Assembly: GCA_963565915.1 (NCBI GenBank)
Contig: OY751493.1
Location: 2,418,001 to 2,482,000, forward strand
Source: Entoloma clypeatum
Lineage: Eukaryota > Basidiomycota > Agaricomycetes > Agaricales > Entolomataceae
Length of the DNA: 64,000 nt
Reading direction: 5' to 3'
The first letter of the stretch is position 1. Every line of letters starts with the position of its first letter. The notes under the pieces were generated by a model. That model worked only from the letters and a program-made list of their open reading frames with translations. It did no database searches and had not been told where the DNA came from. Positions 22,662 to 32,864 of the stretch are shown piece by piece. Both the position numbers and the translations under genes were made by a program.

Positions 22662-23374
22662 ATCACGGCCAGTCCTTGGTTCACTCGAAACTTTAGAGTT
22701 TGAAAGACCAGCCAAAGACCGGTTCCGACCGGTTTAAACCAGTGTTTTCCACGGAACGATCCAAGGAACTGAAATGGATGTCCCAAAATGGCAAGTACAA
22801 AATTTGTGCCACAAGAAAGACTTGAACTCTGAACTTCTATAGTACAAAAGATTCTTTTAACAACACTTAACCAACTGAGCCACAAGACCATTATATTTTA
22901 TTGCTCACACTCTACTTACATCCCATTTTCCCACTTGCTAAATAAGCACAACCTCGTGGTTTTTGACAAAAGGCATGTGTGTGCGCTCCCTCCTGCCTCA
23001 ATCACAAGTAGACAGGTTATAAATATATTCTATAAATATATTCTAAACTTTTCACCACCTGTGCCCCTCATTGCGGAGTCAGCAATGGGTGGATGCATCA
23101 ATTCGACTTTGGATGACGCGCGACACGGGCACATCAAACATGTCAAATACATGTAAACAAACCTGAAAAAACATCACACATCTGCTTATTATATCTACAC
23201 AGGAACAAGTAAGGGCTTCTACTATATTGATTAGGTAGGGGAACCTTCTATATCATCAAGTATGTACTTATTTCATCAAATTAGGCCACAGATTGTAAGT
23301 TATAGAGGTGCGATGCTGATGACCAAATAATAGTAAACAATATGCAAAATGCATTGTGTGGGTGCGTGCGGCCC
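22662..23374 (-). repeat. Interior of the hAT-like element (inverted segment)
   Basis: Continues the hAT-like right end once the C element is removed (ATCAC junction). GACC/GGTC words (AAAGACCGGTTCCGACCGG) match the subterminal repeats. A tRNA-like stretch lies at 22,811-22,890. No transposase. Confidence 0.65.
22811..22890 (-). ncRNA. tRNA-like / SINE-like sequence
   Basis: Minus strand begins TGGTCTTGTGGCTCAGTTGG, TTAAG: a good A-box (TGGCTCAGTTGG). About 45 nt later GAGTTCAAGTC resembles a B-box (GTTCRANTC). The acceptor stem does not close well and no clear anticodon arm forms, so a tRNA-derived SINE or a decayed tRNA is more likely than a functional tRNA gene. Confidence 0.45.
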
Positions 23375-23762
23375 TGTTACGGACTTACCGGTTTGTATGT
23401 TACGCATTTTCCCTTGCATTGTACCTTCGTTATTTCTTTGACTCATCGGACCGCTTATTCATTTACCTTTACTCTACCATTCTCCTTTAGTATACTTCGC
23501 TCCCACGCTGACTCGCACTCCGCAGTAGGGATTACTCAGTCCGCAGTCGTCTGACTCACTTCGCACTGCCTTTCCGCAGTTACTGACTCATCCGCACTGC
23601 CTTCCGCAGCTACTGACTCACTCGCTACCGCTCGTAGTCAGTACTATATAAACCCCATGTACCATAGCTACATTCCTTAGATTTAGCAATCACTTTGCTC
23701 TTCGGCTTTCCACTTTCCTGCATACTCTGCCCAAACCTTGGAACGGTTTGTTAAGCATAACA
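23375..23762 (+). repeat. 5' LTR of A3
   Basis: TGTTACGGACTTACC to AAGCATAACA. U3 differs strongly from other family A LTRs; U5 is conserved. Outer flank GGCCC is the only remaining A3 target flank, since the A3 3' LTR is lost. Confidence 0.88.
23645..23689 (+). promoter_or_regulatory. TATA box and self-primer (A3 LTR)
   Basis: TATATAAA at 23,645-23,652, then AGATTTAGCAA at 23,679-23,689, 34 nt downstream. This 11-mer is complementary to 23,765-23,775. It is conserved although the rest of U3 differs from A1 and A2, which supports function. Confidence 0.78.
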
Positions 23763-23764
23763 AG

Positions 23765-23775
23765 TTGCTAAATCT
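23765..23775 (+). other. Self-priming PBS (A3)
   Basis: TTGCTAAATCT two nucleotides after the LTR end; 11 of 11 complementary to 23,679-23,689. Confidence 0.78.
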
Positions 23776-23819
23776 CATTAGGTTCACCCAGAGCGAAGAG
23801 AGCAACTACCAGACGAGTC

Positions 23820-24553
23820 AAGACATCGCGCTTCTTTGAAGACTTCACCAGTAACCCATTCAGCACGCCAGAAGCCCGACAGGAGGAGCTAAGTCCTCGA
23901 GACAGTATCGATTTTACACTCATCCAGCAGTACATCGAATTGGAGATCCGTCGCATCCTACAGCAGGTGCTTGACGAAGAACTAGACGACGATGAGCATC
24001 GCCCCCATGGCGAGATAGCAGAGAGCATCCATCTTGCTCGGCAACACCAGATCGCGTGTTACAACGCCCGACAGAACGAACTCGAAAGCTTTCGCGTTCA
24101 AGAAGGACCTCAGACAGGTCAGATCACAGAGATCAGAGAGTTTATCGGTGTCCAGACAACCGTTATCAGAAGATTGATTAGGACGCTCACATTGAGACGT
24201 CCCAGAGCCACATCATCACGTCTTACTCGAAACAGCAGATCTACGCCCACTTCACCACCGAAGAACAACAGACCGAGTACAACCGCTGGGCACGAAACGA
24301 GAGACTTGACCCCGTCTCGAGACCAACAGACGCGCAGGAACAGAGATTCCTTAGAGATTTACAGAGGAAATACTCTGAACATTTTGCCACCGATTCCGCC
24401 GATGAGTCCCCTGACGAATTTACTTTTGACTCCGGGCAGTCAGATATCGAACAGACACCTAGAACAGGGACTCATTTTCAATCCTTACCTGTATCCCGAA
24501 CCCCATCTTCATCCCAACAACCTGACCCCTCTTCTCCTCCGCAGACTCTAGAC
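23820..24553 (+). pseudogene. Gag N-terminal region (plus copy)
   Basis: N-terminal Gag domain. The start codon seen in A1 and A2 is here ACA (KTSRFFEDFTSNPF). It runs SIDFTLIQQYIELEIRRI and HLARQHQIACYN to RRLIR at about 24,180, then the Gag frame continues one base back as DAHIETSQSHIITSY to QTLD before the core Met at 24,554. From 24,182 to 24,551 both frames are open. The one-base slip is shared by all three A copies. Confidence 0.7.
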
Positions 24554-25420
24554 ATGGCAGAAGCTCCGGCTGTACAAACAATGGATACATCCAAGATCAT
24601 CAAGGATCCTGGGATGTTCAAGGACAGATACACCTTTGACGAGTGGTGGAAAGCCACCAAACTATACATCAGGTTCCAAAAGAGCCTCACAGACGATCAG
24701 AAGATTCTTGCGGTGTTATCCCGCATGATGGAAGGGTCCGGCAGACACTGGGCCAGTAACAAGTTAGACGCTCTTGCTGTTGACAACGAGAACATCACCT
24801 GGCTAGGTTTTTCCGATGATATCGCCACACGATTCTCCATCGCCAACAAGTCGGTCGCTGCCAAAGCGAGACTCGAAGTCCTGAAACAAGAGAAACGCAC
24901 TGTTGATGAATTCTTGGACGAATTTGAAGAACTCTTGGGACTGTCAAACCTTGGCGAAGAAACTGGGAAATACATCCTAGAGAAAAACGTCAACCGCAGA
25001 ATCTCTGAACAAGTGGCTAGTGATGGCAAGACATACACCAATTACGCAAAGGAGATCCGAAACAAGGGACGACAAATGGAAGGACACGCACTGGTCATCC
25101 GAGGTGGCGGCGACATGCGCACCAGATCAGGTACCACTTATGGTGGTCAGGGCAAAGCCATGGAGATCGAAAAAGCAGGAGTAGCCCATTGCTACAACTG
25201 TCAATGCTTCGGTCATCTGGCTAAAGACTGTAGCGCTCCAAAGAAGAAAGATGGTCGCAGGTGTTTCAACTGTGACCAAGAAGGCCATATCGCGCGCAAC
25301 TGCCGCAAGCCGAAGAAGAACTCCGGAAGGATTAGGAAGGTGTCCGAGGAAGATGCCGAGAATGATGAAACCACAATCTTAGAAGCCGACGAGAAGGATT
25401 TTCCCGAAGGGTCCGATTAA
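24554..25420 (+). CDS. Family A Gag core, 288 aa (plus copy)
   Basis: Nucleocapsid/capsid protein that packages element RNA in cytoplasmic particles. Capsid-type helical region (residues about 25-180), then two CCHC knuckles (CYNCQCFGHLAKDC 213-226, CFNCDQEGHIARNC 237-250), basic linker KPKKNSGRIRK and acidic C-terminus. Open in one frame and identical in protein to the minus copy. Pol follows in another register after 40 nt, a layout requiring frameshift or reinitiation in the ancestor. Confidence 0.9.
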   Translation: MAEAPAVQTMDTSKIIKDPGMFKDRYTFDEWWKATKLYIRFQKSLTDDQKILAVLSRMMEGSGRHWASNKLDALAVDNENITWLGFSDDIATRFSIANKSVAAKARLEVLKQEKRTVDEFLDEFEELLGLSNLGEETGKYILEKNVNRRISEQVASDGKTYTNYAKEIRNKGRQMEGHALVIRGGGDMRTRSGTTYGGQGKAMEIEKAGVAHCYNCQCFGHLAKDCSAPKKKDGRRCFNCDQEGHIARNCRKPKKNSGRIRKVSEEDAENDETTILEADEKDFPEGSD

Positions 25421-25461
25421 ACGACGCTAAGTCGCGACCCTTATCTATTAAACGGACTTGC

Positions 25462-28400
25462 TTGCCTTGTATGACTGCAGACAATAGAACCTATGTCATC
25501 CCTGCCAAGCAAGCTGTTGCGTCGACTAAGATTGTGAAGGGAGATAAACCTCCGAAAAGACGAGAAATCAGGCTGTTAGCCCAGCTCAAAACACAACGAG
25601 GACCAAAGGTTATCCGACCTGAGGTTGATAGCGGATGTGAACGCACATGCATCCATCCCAGAATAGTACGCGAACAGAACCTCCCCACGCGAGGAATACC
25701 ACCCATAGCAATTCTAAATGCAGATGGATCACCAAATCAACAACAGAAAGCGAGCCAGCTTGCCGAAGTCAAACTGGATTTGGGAGCACATCAGGAAACC
25801 ATGGAAGCAATGGTACTGGACATTGGGAGAACGGACATGCTCTTGGGACATGACTGGTTGGTGCACCACAACCCCACAATCAATTGGACAACCGGCGCGG
25901 TAACATTTAACCGGTGCCCAACAACATGTCGAACCAAACACTCGGATTTCAGGATTAACCTTAATGGTCGCAAACACCGAGTTCGCATGGTCGAGGTGCG
26001 CGACAAAGATGCACCCAAAAAGTCGGATCAGAAATGGAAGCCTGGAGACCCTATTTTGGAAGCTGTCACTCCCACACCACCTCCCACAACCAAACGACCC
26101 TCATATGTTGAACAATTTGCTCATCTTTTTGAGAAAGAGAACTTTGACAAGATCCCAAAAGAGAGGGAATGGGACCATGGTATCGAACTTACACCGGACG
26201 CACCAAAGGAACTAGGGGGAAATACATATCCTATGACGCAAAAGGAACAAGAAGAATTGGACGCATTCATTGACGAGGGTCTAGCAACAGGAAAGATCTG
26301 CCCGTCCAAATCCCCTTATGCCTCCCCTTGCTTCTTCATCAACAAAAAGGATGGCTCCAAACGATTGGTACAAGATTACCGCATGGTCAATAAATTCACG
26401 GTCAAAGACAAGTTCCCACTCCCACGAATATCCGATCTCTTGGACGTGCTGAAAGATGCAGTCTACTTCAATAAGATGGACATCATGTGGGGCTATAACA
26501 ACGTCCGGATTGAGGAGGGCGATGAATGGAAAGCTGCCTTCCTCACCAGTTGAGGATTGTTCAAACCATTGGTCATGTTTTTTGGTCTTTGCAACTCCCT
26601 GGAAATGTTCTCTCAAATGATGGCTAGTCTATTCCGGGACCAGATCCGCTGATGTATCTGCATGATCTACATGGATGACATCGTGGTTATTGGTAAAACC
26701 AAGGAAGAACTCACGCGAAACACTGAAGAAATTCTACAGATCCTATCAGACAATGATTTGTTCCTAAAAGAGAAGAAGTGTTTATGGGAAGTAACGAAAT
26801 GTCCTATATTGGAATATGTTGTTGGTGAGGGACATGTCGAAATGGAAACTGAGAAGGTGGATACAATCCAAAACTGGTGAGCACCCCATCAAAAAAGGAA
26901 GTTCAGAAGTTCCTTGGATTTGCCAACTTCTATCGATGTTTTATTGAAGGGTACTCAAACATTGCGAAACCTCTCACTGCGCTCACAGGCGGTATGGCAT
27001 TTACTTGGGGACCAACAGAGCAGCAAGCCTTTGAAGGTCTCATACGGGCAATTACATCGGCACCGGTCTTGGCATTACCAAAACCAGAGGGACAGTTCAG
27101 GGTTGAAACCAATGCATCGGGCTATGCAATTGGAGCAGTACTCTCTCAGAAGCAAGACGACAAATGGCACCCCATCGCGTTCTTGTCGCGGACCATGTCC
27201 GCGGCCGAACAGAATTACGAGATATACGACAAGGACTGCTTGAAGCCAGGGAACGTTTCGAAATCTTGACCGATCACAAGAACCTGGAATATTTCCGTCG
27301 TCCTCAGGACCTAAATGAACGACAGCAACGCTGGAAAATGAAGTTACAAGACTATGACTTCGAATTACGGCATGTGCCCGGCAAGACCAATGCAAAAGCG
27401 GACATCCTGTCACGCTTACCCTGGTATGAAGCGGAACTCGAACCACAGGACAGTGACCAAATGCTCAAGGAGAGACTATTCTTGAAACGATTGGAATCAG
27501 AAGATGTGGTACAAATGGAGATGTTCACGGAGGAACAATTCATTGAAGGGGGTGAAACATCTGATTCCATCAAAATTGGAAACGTCACGACCATTGAAAA
27601 TCCGTGGATCGCACGCATCAAGGGTTCAAACCGCATGGAGACAGAAGTAGCGCAGGGCCTAAAAAAGAATCCTCATTGGTATCATCAGGAGAATGGGATC
27701 ACCTATGCAGGAGAACGAGTCTATGTCCCGCCAGACCCACAATTACGACAAGAATTGATGTTCGAGTCACACAACGCACCAGTGGCTGGACATCCAGGAC
27801 AGTACTGGACACATGAACTCCTCACTCGCACCTACTGGTGGCCTACCATACTGCATGATGTGAAGAAGTACATGAAGGGTTGCGACACTTGTCAACGCAA
27901 CAAGATTAACCAACAAAAGCGACATGCTCCGCTACATCCCCATGCAGCACCAAGTCACCCATGGGAAGACATAGGAATTGACGTCGTGGGACCAATACCA
28001 GAATCTGATGGAAAAAACGCAATTCTGGTCATCACGGATAGACATTCAAAGATGCTTCACCTCATTCCGACAACCGTGGAACTATCGGCTGAAGGATTAG
28101 CCAAGATCTATCGGGATCAGATATGGAAGCTTCATGGGATCCCCAAGAAGATCATCAGCGATAGGGGACCACAGTTCGCTGCGAAGTTCATGGAGATACT
28201 CTGCCGCATGTTAGGGATCAAGAGGAACCTGTCCACCGCATACCACCCACAGACTGATGGACAGGCCGAGCGATCGCATCAGGAAACGGAAGCGTTCTTA
28301 CGAAACTTTGTCAACCATCTACAGGATGATTGGGCTGAATGGATCGCAATCGCAGAGTTCCAGTACAATGACAAAGAACATCAGGCAACGAAGCACACCC

Positions 28401-29027
28401 CATTCTACCTCAACTACGGTTTACATCCGTGGAAGGGAGAGCTCGTGTTAGAAGATACCAATCCGGCTGCCAACAACTTCTTGAAAAAACTCAAACAGGC
28501 ACGAGAAGAAGCCAATGCAGCGCTGAAACAAGCACAGGATCAGATGAAGAAGACAGTTGACACACGGAGAAGTCTGTCTCGGAACTACCACATCGGAGAC
28601 AAGGTGTGGCTGGAAGGGACTAACATCAGGACCGATCGACCCTCAAAGAAACTTGACACACTCCGACATGGACCATTCAAAGTCCTAGAGAAGAAAGGAG
28701 CTAGCGCGTACCTTCTTGATCTTCTGAAGACTTGGAAGATGATTCACCCTGTGTTCAACAAGACCCTGTTGTCACCATATGAAACTCCGAAGTACGCCAT
28801 CCAGAAAAAAAAAACCAGCCCCTGATCCGATCATCGTCGAAGGACGAGAAGAGTACCATGTGTCTACGATCCTAGACTCTCGAAAGTTCTGTGGAAAAAT
28901 CCAGTACCTCGTCCAGTGGGAAGGATATGGTCCAGAAGAAAACACATGGGAACCTCGAGCTAATGTTCAGAACGCTCAAGATTTGATCCATGATTTCCAT
29001 TGGCAGAACCCGTCTCGTCCACGATAA
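25462..29027 (+). pseudogene. Family A pol (plus copy)
   Basis: Protease (VDSGCERTCIH, LLGHDWLVHHNP), RT ([31 protein letters not shown]), RNase H ([22 protein letters not shown]), integrase zinc (HNAPVAGHPGQYW; CDTCQRNK), core (DVVGPIPESDG, SDRGPQFAAKF, STAYHPQTDGQAERSHQE), linker (KVWLEGTNIRTDRPSKKL) and chromodomain ([16 protein letters not shown]). Breaks: TGA 26,551-26,553 and 26,650-26,652, frame change near 26,877, RNase H deletion near 27,233, and an A-run shift at about 28,806. RNase H-integrase remains open for 553 codons (27,164-28,825). Confidence 0.93.
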
Positions 29028-29160
29028 AAGATGAGTTCTCAAAACCCATGGCAGCATCGACCTCATCAGTCAACCACACACCAAGTTCCCCGCTCTAGTC
29101 TTCTCCCTGCCCAATATAGCCACCCTATTCTACTTCTATCTCTCCACCATCCTCACCGCC

Positions 29161-29532
29161 ATGTCAAACACCATTGTTACCTCCACCTCCACCACTGACG
29201 TCAACCCCGCCATCGCCGCCCTTATGAACGAAGCGCTCTCCATGAGAGACCAGATCCATGCCCTCGAAACTTCCCTTGCCGATCTCCTTCATCACCAGAT
29301 GAATATCCGACTTCATTCATTGTCCAATCTCCCCGTCGCCCCGACTCCCGAAGAGAAACAAATTCTCGGGAACTACACCAGCACCCTCGTCATTGAGAAT
29401 CGACATATTCGGCTGGCCATCAAGGGCCTTGAACTCGCCGTAGCCATCAATGAGGAGTTGATATATGATTGGAGCCTCAAGGAGAGCCCGAACTGGTCCA
29501 ATCCCGGCAACAACGAGGGATGGGGACAGTGA
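29161..29532 (+). CDS. Family A ORF3, 123 aa, unknown function
   Basis: Not recognised. It sits between the chromodomain stop and the 3' LTR. ATG 29161 lies in a strong context (CACCGCCATGTC). Predicted largely helical: NPAIAALMNEALSMRDQI (possible coiled coil), LSNLPVAPTPEEKQIL, then RLAIKGLELAVAINEELI and an acidic/aromatic tail ending NNEGWGQ. No signal peptide or membrane segment. About 85% identical to the ORF3 of A1 by eye, and both are intact although pol is dead in both. Could be an accessory or Env-position protein, or a captured host gene. Confidence 0.7.
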   Translation: MSNTIVTSTSTTDVNPAIAALMNEALSMRDQIHALETSLADLLHHQMNIRLHSLSNLPVAPTPEEKQILGNYTSTLVIENRHIRLAIKGLELAVAINEELIYDWSLKESPNWSNPGNNEGWGQ

Positions 29533-29566
29533 CTCTGTGAGGACACAGAGCTTGAGGAGGGGAACA

Positions 29567-29967
29567 TGTTACGGACTCTACGGTATGAGGACCACATCAT
29601 ATCTTTTACTTATCGGCCCGACTCGGCGCCCTCTTACGAACTCACTATGTCTAATATCTACTTTCGCAACCTTCGGTTCCCAGTCTGACTCACTACCTTA
29701 CTTTGTCATCCCCTTTAGTATACTTCGTTCCCGCGCTGACTCGCTTTCCGCAGTCAGCTTACTCACTGTAAATAGCCTTCCACAGTCGCCTTACTCATGT
29801 GCACTGCCTTCCACAGTACTGACTCATCCGCTACCGCCTATAGTCAGTACCTATATAAACCTCTTGTACTGTAGTAGATTCCTTAGATTTAGCAATCACT
29901 TTGCTCTTCGCCTTTCCACTTCCTGCATACTCTGCCCGAACCTTGGAACGGTTTGTTAAGCATAACA
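29567..29967 (+). repeat. 3' LTR of A2
   Basis: TGTTACGGACTCTACGG to AAGCATAACA, 401 bp. PPT GAGGAGGGG at 29,554-29,562. Directly followed by AAACT, then family C integrase codons on the minus strand. Confidence 0.92.
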
Positions 29968-32829
29968 AAACTTTGTCGCCAACTTTGTAAACTGGTGCAT
30001 CACCCCGTTTCAGGTTCGCATACCGTTCCATCTCTTCTCGTGCTTTTACTAGCGCTGCTTCTGCCTCCTCATGAATCTTCTTCATTCGCTCTGTGAATTC
30101 TTTTGCCGGTTCTGACTTTTCTGCCCTCTGAGGTTCTACGCCCATCCTAGGGTTAAACCCATAATTTACATAGAACGGTGAAAACTGAGTTGCCATGTGA
30201 ATTTTATTATTATAGGCAAACTCCGCGGTTGCCATCCATTCGGGCCAATCTGTTTGCCAATGGGAAATAAATGATCTTAGATATTGCTCCAACTCCTGGT
30301 TGATGTGTTCTGTCTGTCCGTCTGTTTGCGGATGATACGCCGTTGATAATTTAGTTGTGATCCCCAATATTTTATTTAGTTCCTTCATTTCATCTGCGCG
30401 CAATGTTTTGGTATTTGTCTTTTTTAACTCTTCCACTGCTTTCAACACTTGTTCATCAAACTCCTTGGCATCCCTGATGCGTTTTAATAGTTTACTTTCT
30501 TGTCCATCAATAAGTATGTGACCTCGATCCATTGCTCACAAGTGGAAGTATTCGGGTTTTAATAAGGTTACGTCTTCGTTGTCATTTTCCACCCCCTTTC
30601 TATGATCAACCCTTCTCAAAAGAGCATCTGCCTTTCCCATTGAGGTGCCAGCCTTGTGTATTAATTTGAAATTGAAATGTGTTAGATACAACGCCCAGCG
30701 TGCTTGTCGGCAATTAAGCTTTCGTCATGAAGTACTCGAGGTTTTTATGATCGGTCCAGATCTCGACCTCATGTTTAGCTCCTTCAAGGTGGTGTCTCCA
30801 TGCTTCCAGCGCTCGAATTATGCCCAGCATTTCTTTATCGTGTACATCGTAATTTCGTTCCACATCATTCAATCCTTTAGATAGAAAGGCACATGGCCTC
30901 CATTTCTCATCCTCGCATTCCATAGATAGAATTGCTCCTGTAGCAAAGTCCGATGCGTCTGATTCTACTCTCAACTTCCGATCTGGATCGGGAGATACTA
31001 ATATAGGTGCTTTCGTAAATAATTTTTTTAGCATATCAAACGCTTCCTCCTGTTCCTCTTTCCAATTCCAGATTGTTTCTTTCCTTGTTAATTTATGTAA
31101 TGGCCCTGCCACTTTAGAGAAGTCTTTGACAAATCTTTGGTAGAAATTGGCCAATCCTAGAAACGACTGGACTTCTTTGACTTTCGTTGGTTTCGGCCAT
31201 TGTTTGATGGCATCTACTTTTGAAGGATCCATTCGAATTCCATCTTTCCCAATAATCAACCCTAAGAACTCTATTTTGTCTCTGTCAAAGAAACATTTTC
31301 CCAGTTTTAAGAATAAGTCGTTTTCCCGTAATCTTTTTAGAATTTCCTCCACAATTTCACTGTGTCCTATTTTCTCCTTCAGTTGCTACCAATATATCGT
31401 CAATATAGATAACTACGTCTCCTTGATCAATCAAGTCTCTAAATATGTCGTTCATCATGGTTTGAAACGTGCTTGGGGAATTATTTAATCCGAAGAACAT
31501 AACTGTTGGTTCGAAGGCTCCATCTGGGGTTGTAAATGCCGCTTTCCACTCATCTCCTTCTTTGATGCGCACATTGTTATACCCCCATCTGAGGTCCATT
31601 TTGGTAAACTTTTTCTTTCCCTTTAATTTATCGATCAATTCCGGAATCAACGGAAGTGGATAATTATTGCGAACGGTCCAGCTGTTAATATGTCGGTAAT
31701 CCTGTACCATTCGTTTCTTTCCGTCTTTTTTGGATATAAAGAATACTGGCAAAGTTTGTGGTGACTTGGTAGGTTGAATATATCCTTTGCGTAATTGATC
31801 ATTTACAAATTCGGATACTTCTTTCCTTTCATCTGGTGACAGGGGATAGACTTTGGCCTTTTTTGGTATGAAATCTGGTTTTAAGTCTATAGCGTGATCC
31901 CATGGTTTCCTGACTGGTAATCTCTCCGATGCTTTCTTTTCAAAGACTGATAGATATTTGTGATATTTATGGGGGACAACCTGTTCTGCCGGTACTTCAT
32001 CTGAGGGTTCTCCCTTAGCTGCCCTGAGCATGTGGATTACTTCCTCCTTTACTTCTTCCTCATTTCCTTCTACAACTTCTTCTATCCTTCCACCCCATCT
32101 GGTCCTTGCAGTTTTATTTAAATAATGTGTTCAACGCATGCCACATTCTTCTGGACATCTTGATAATTTAATTTCCGCTTTTTCCCAATCGATTTCTGGA
32201 TTATGACGTTTCAGCCAAGTATGTCCAACGATAATTTTAGCTTTTCCTAGGTTGCATGCTTCAAACACTGCTATCTCCATGTGTCCTTTATACCGCATAG
32301 CCATGACTGCTTCGTGCGTGATTGAACCTCCTTGGTTAAGCGTGCCATCAACGTTGTAGACCCGAATGGGGAAAGGTAGTTCCCTTAATTTAATGTTGTT
32401 CTTTTTGGCGAAGTCCAGATCTATGAACATCCCTGTCGCCCCTGAGTCTAATAATGCTTCAACATCAAATGTGCGTTTGTCCTGCAACGTTTCCAGCGTG
32501 ATTTTCATCATAAGCTCCTTTTCCACAGAAGCGGATCGAATAAAAGATGGTTCCCCCATAGAGTCCGTTTGCCTAGTTAAGTTATCTGATTCATCGCAAC
32601 AGGGAATTAAGCATTCATCCGTAGGGGACAAACCAAGCCTTGTTGCCGAGGGCTCCCCAATGATATAGTTTACAAGCGTATCTAAGTCCGATTCATCTGT
32701 GCTATTTTTTTGGGTCTTTACCTTTTTGGGTTTGTCCAATAGTATTTTATTGTATGTAACTGCTGCGTCCGTAAGCTTTTGAAACCAAGAATTTACAGTG
32801 TCTTTATGTATGTAAGAGTCTATAGGCAA
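29968..32829 (-). pseudogene. C pol, broken and internally deleted
   Basis: Protease (LLDSGATGMFIDLDF, IIVGHTWLKRHNPEIDW) to about 32,131; stop or frame change before RT ([41 protein letters not shown]) at 32,031-31,357; another frame change near 31,355; RT thumb and RNase H ([36 protein letters not shown]) to TGA at 30,714. The integrase zinc domain and the first catalytic Asp region are missing: AVEELKKTNTKTLRADEM runs into ILGITTKLSTAYHPQTDG at about 30,380. The frame then stays open through GVEPQRAEKSEPAKEF to KVGDKV. Confidence 0.9.
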
Positions 32830-32864
32830 TTGTTCATATCGATTTGTCAGAGCCAGCGGGGGAA

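Larger units (their letters stand above)
23375..29967 (+). mobile_element. Gypsy family A mosaic, plus strand (A3 5' end + A2 3' end)
   Basis: Looks like a 6.6-kb complete element, but its LTRs are of different subfamilies: the left LTR (388 bp) has a very different U3 from the right one (401 bp), and the flanks GGCCC and AAACT do not match. The right LTR pairs with the inverted LTR at 21,445-21,844. It is therefore a hybrid created by recombination with the minus copy. Confidence 0.85.

Noticed and set aside
23375..29967. A single complete family A element
   Set aside because: The two LTRs belong to different subfamilies and the flanks do not form a TSD; the right LTR pairs with the inverted LTR at 21,445.
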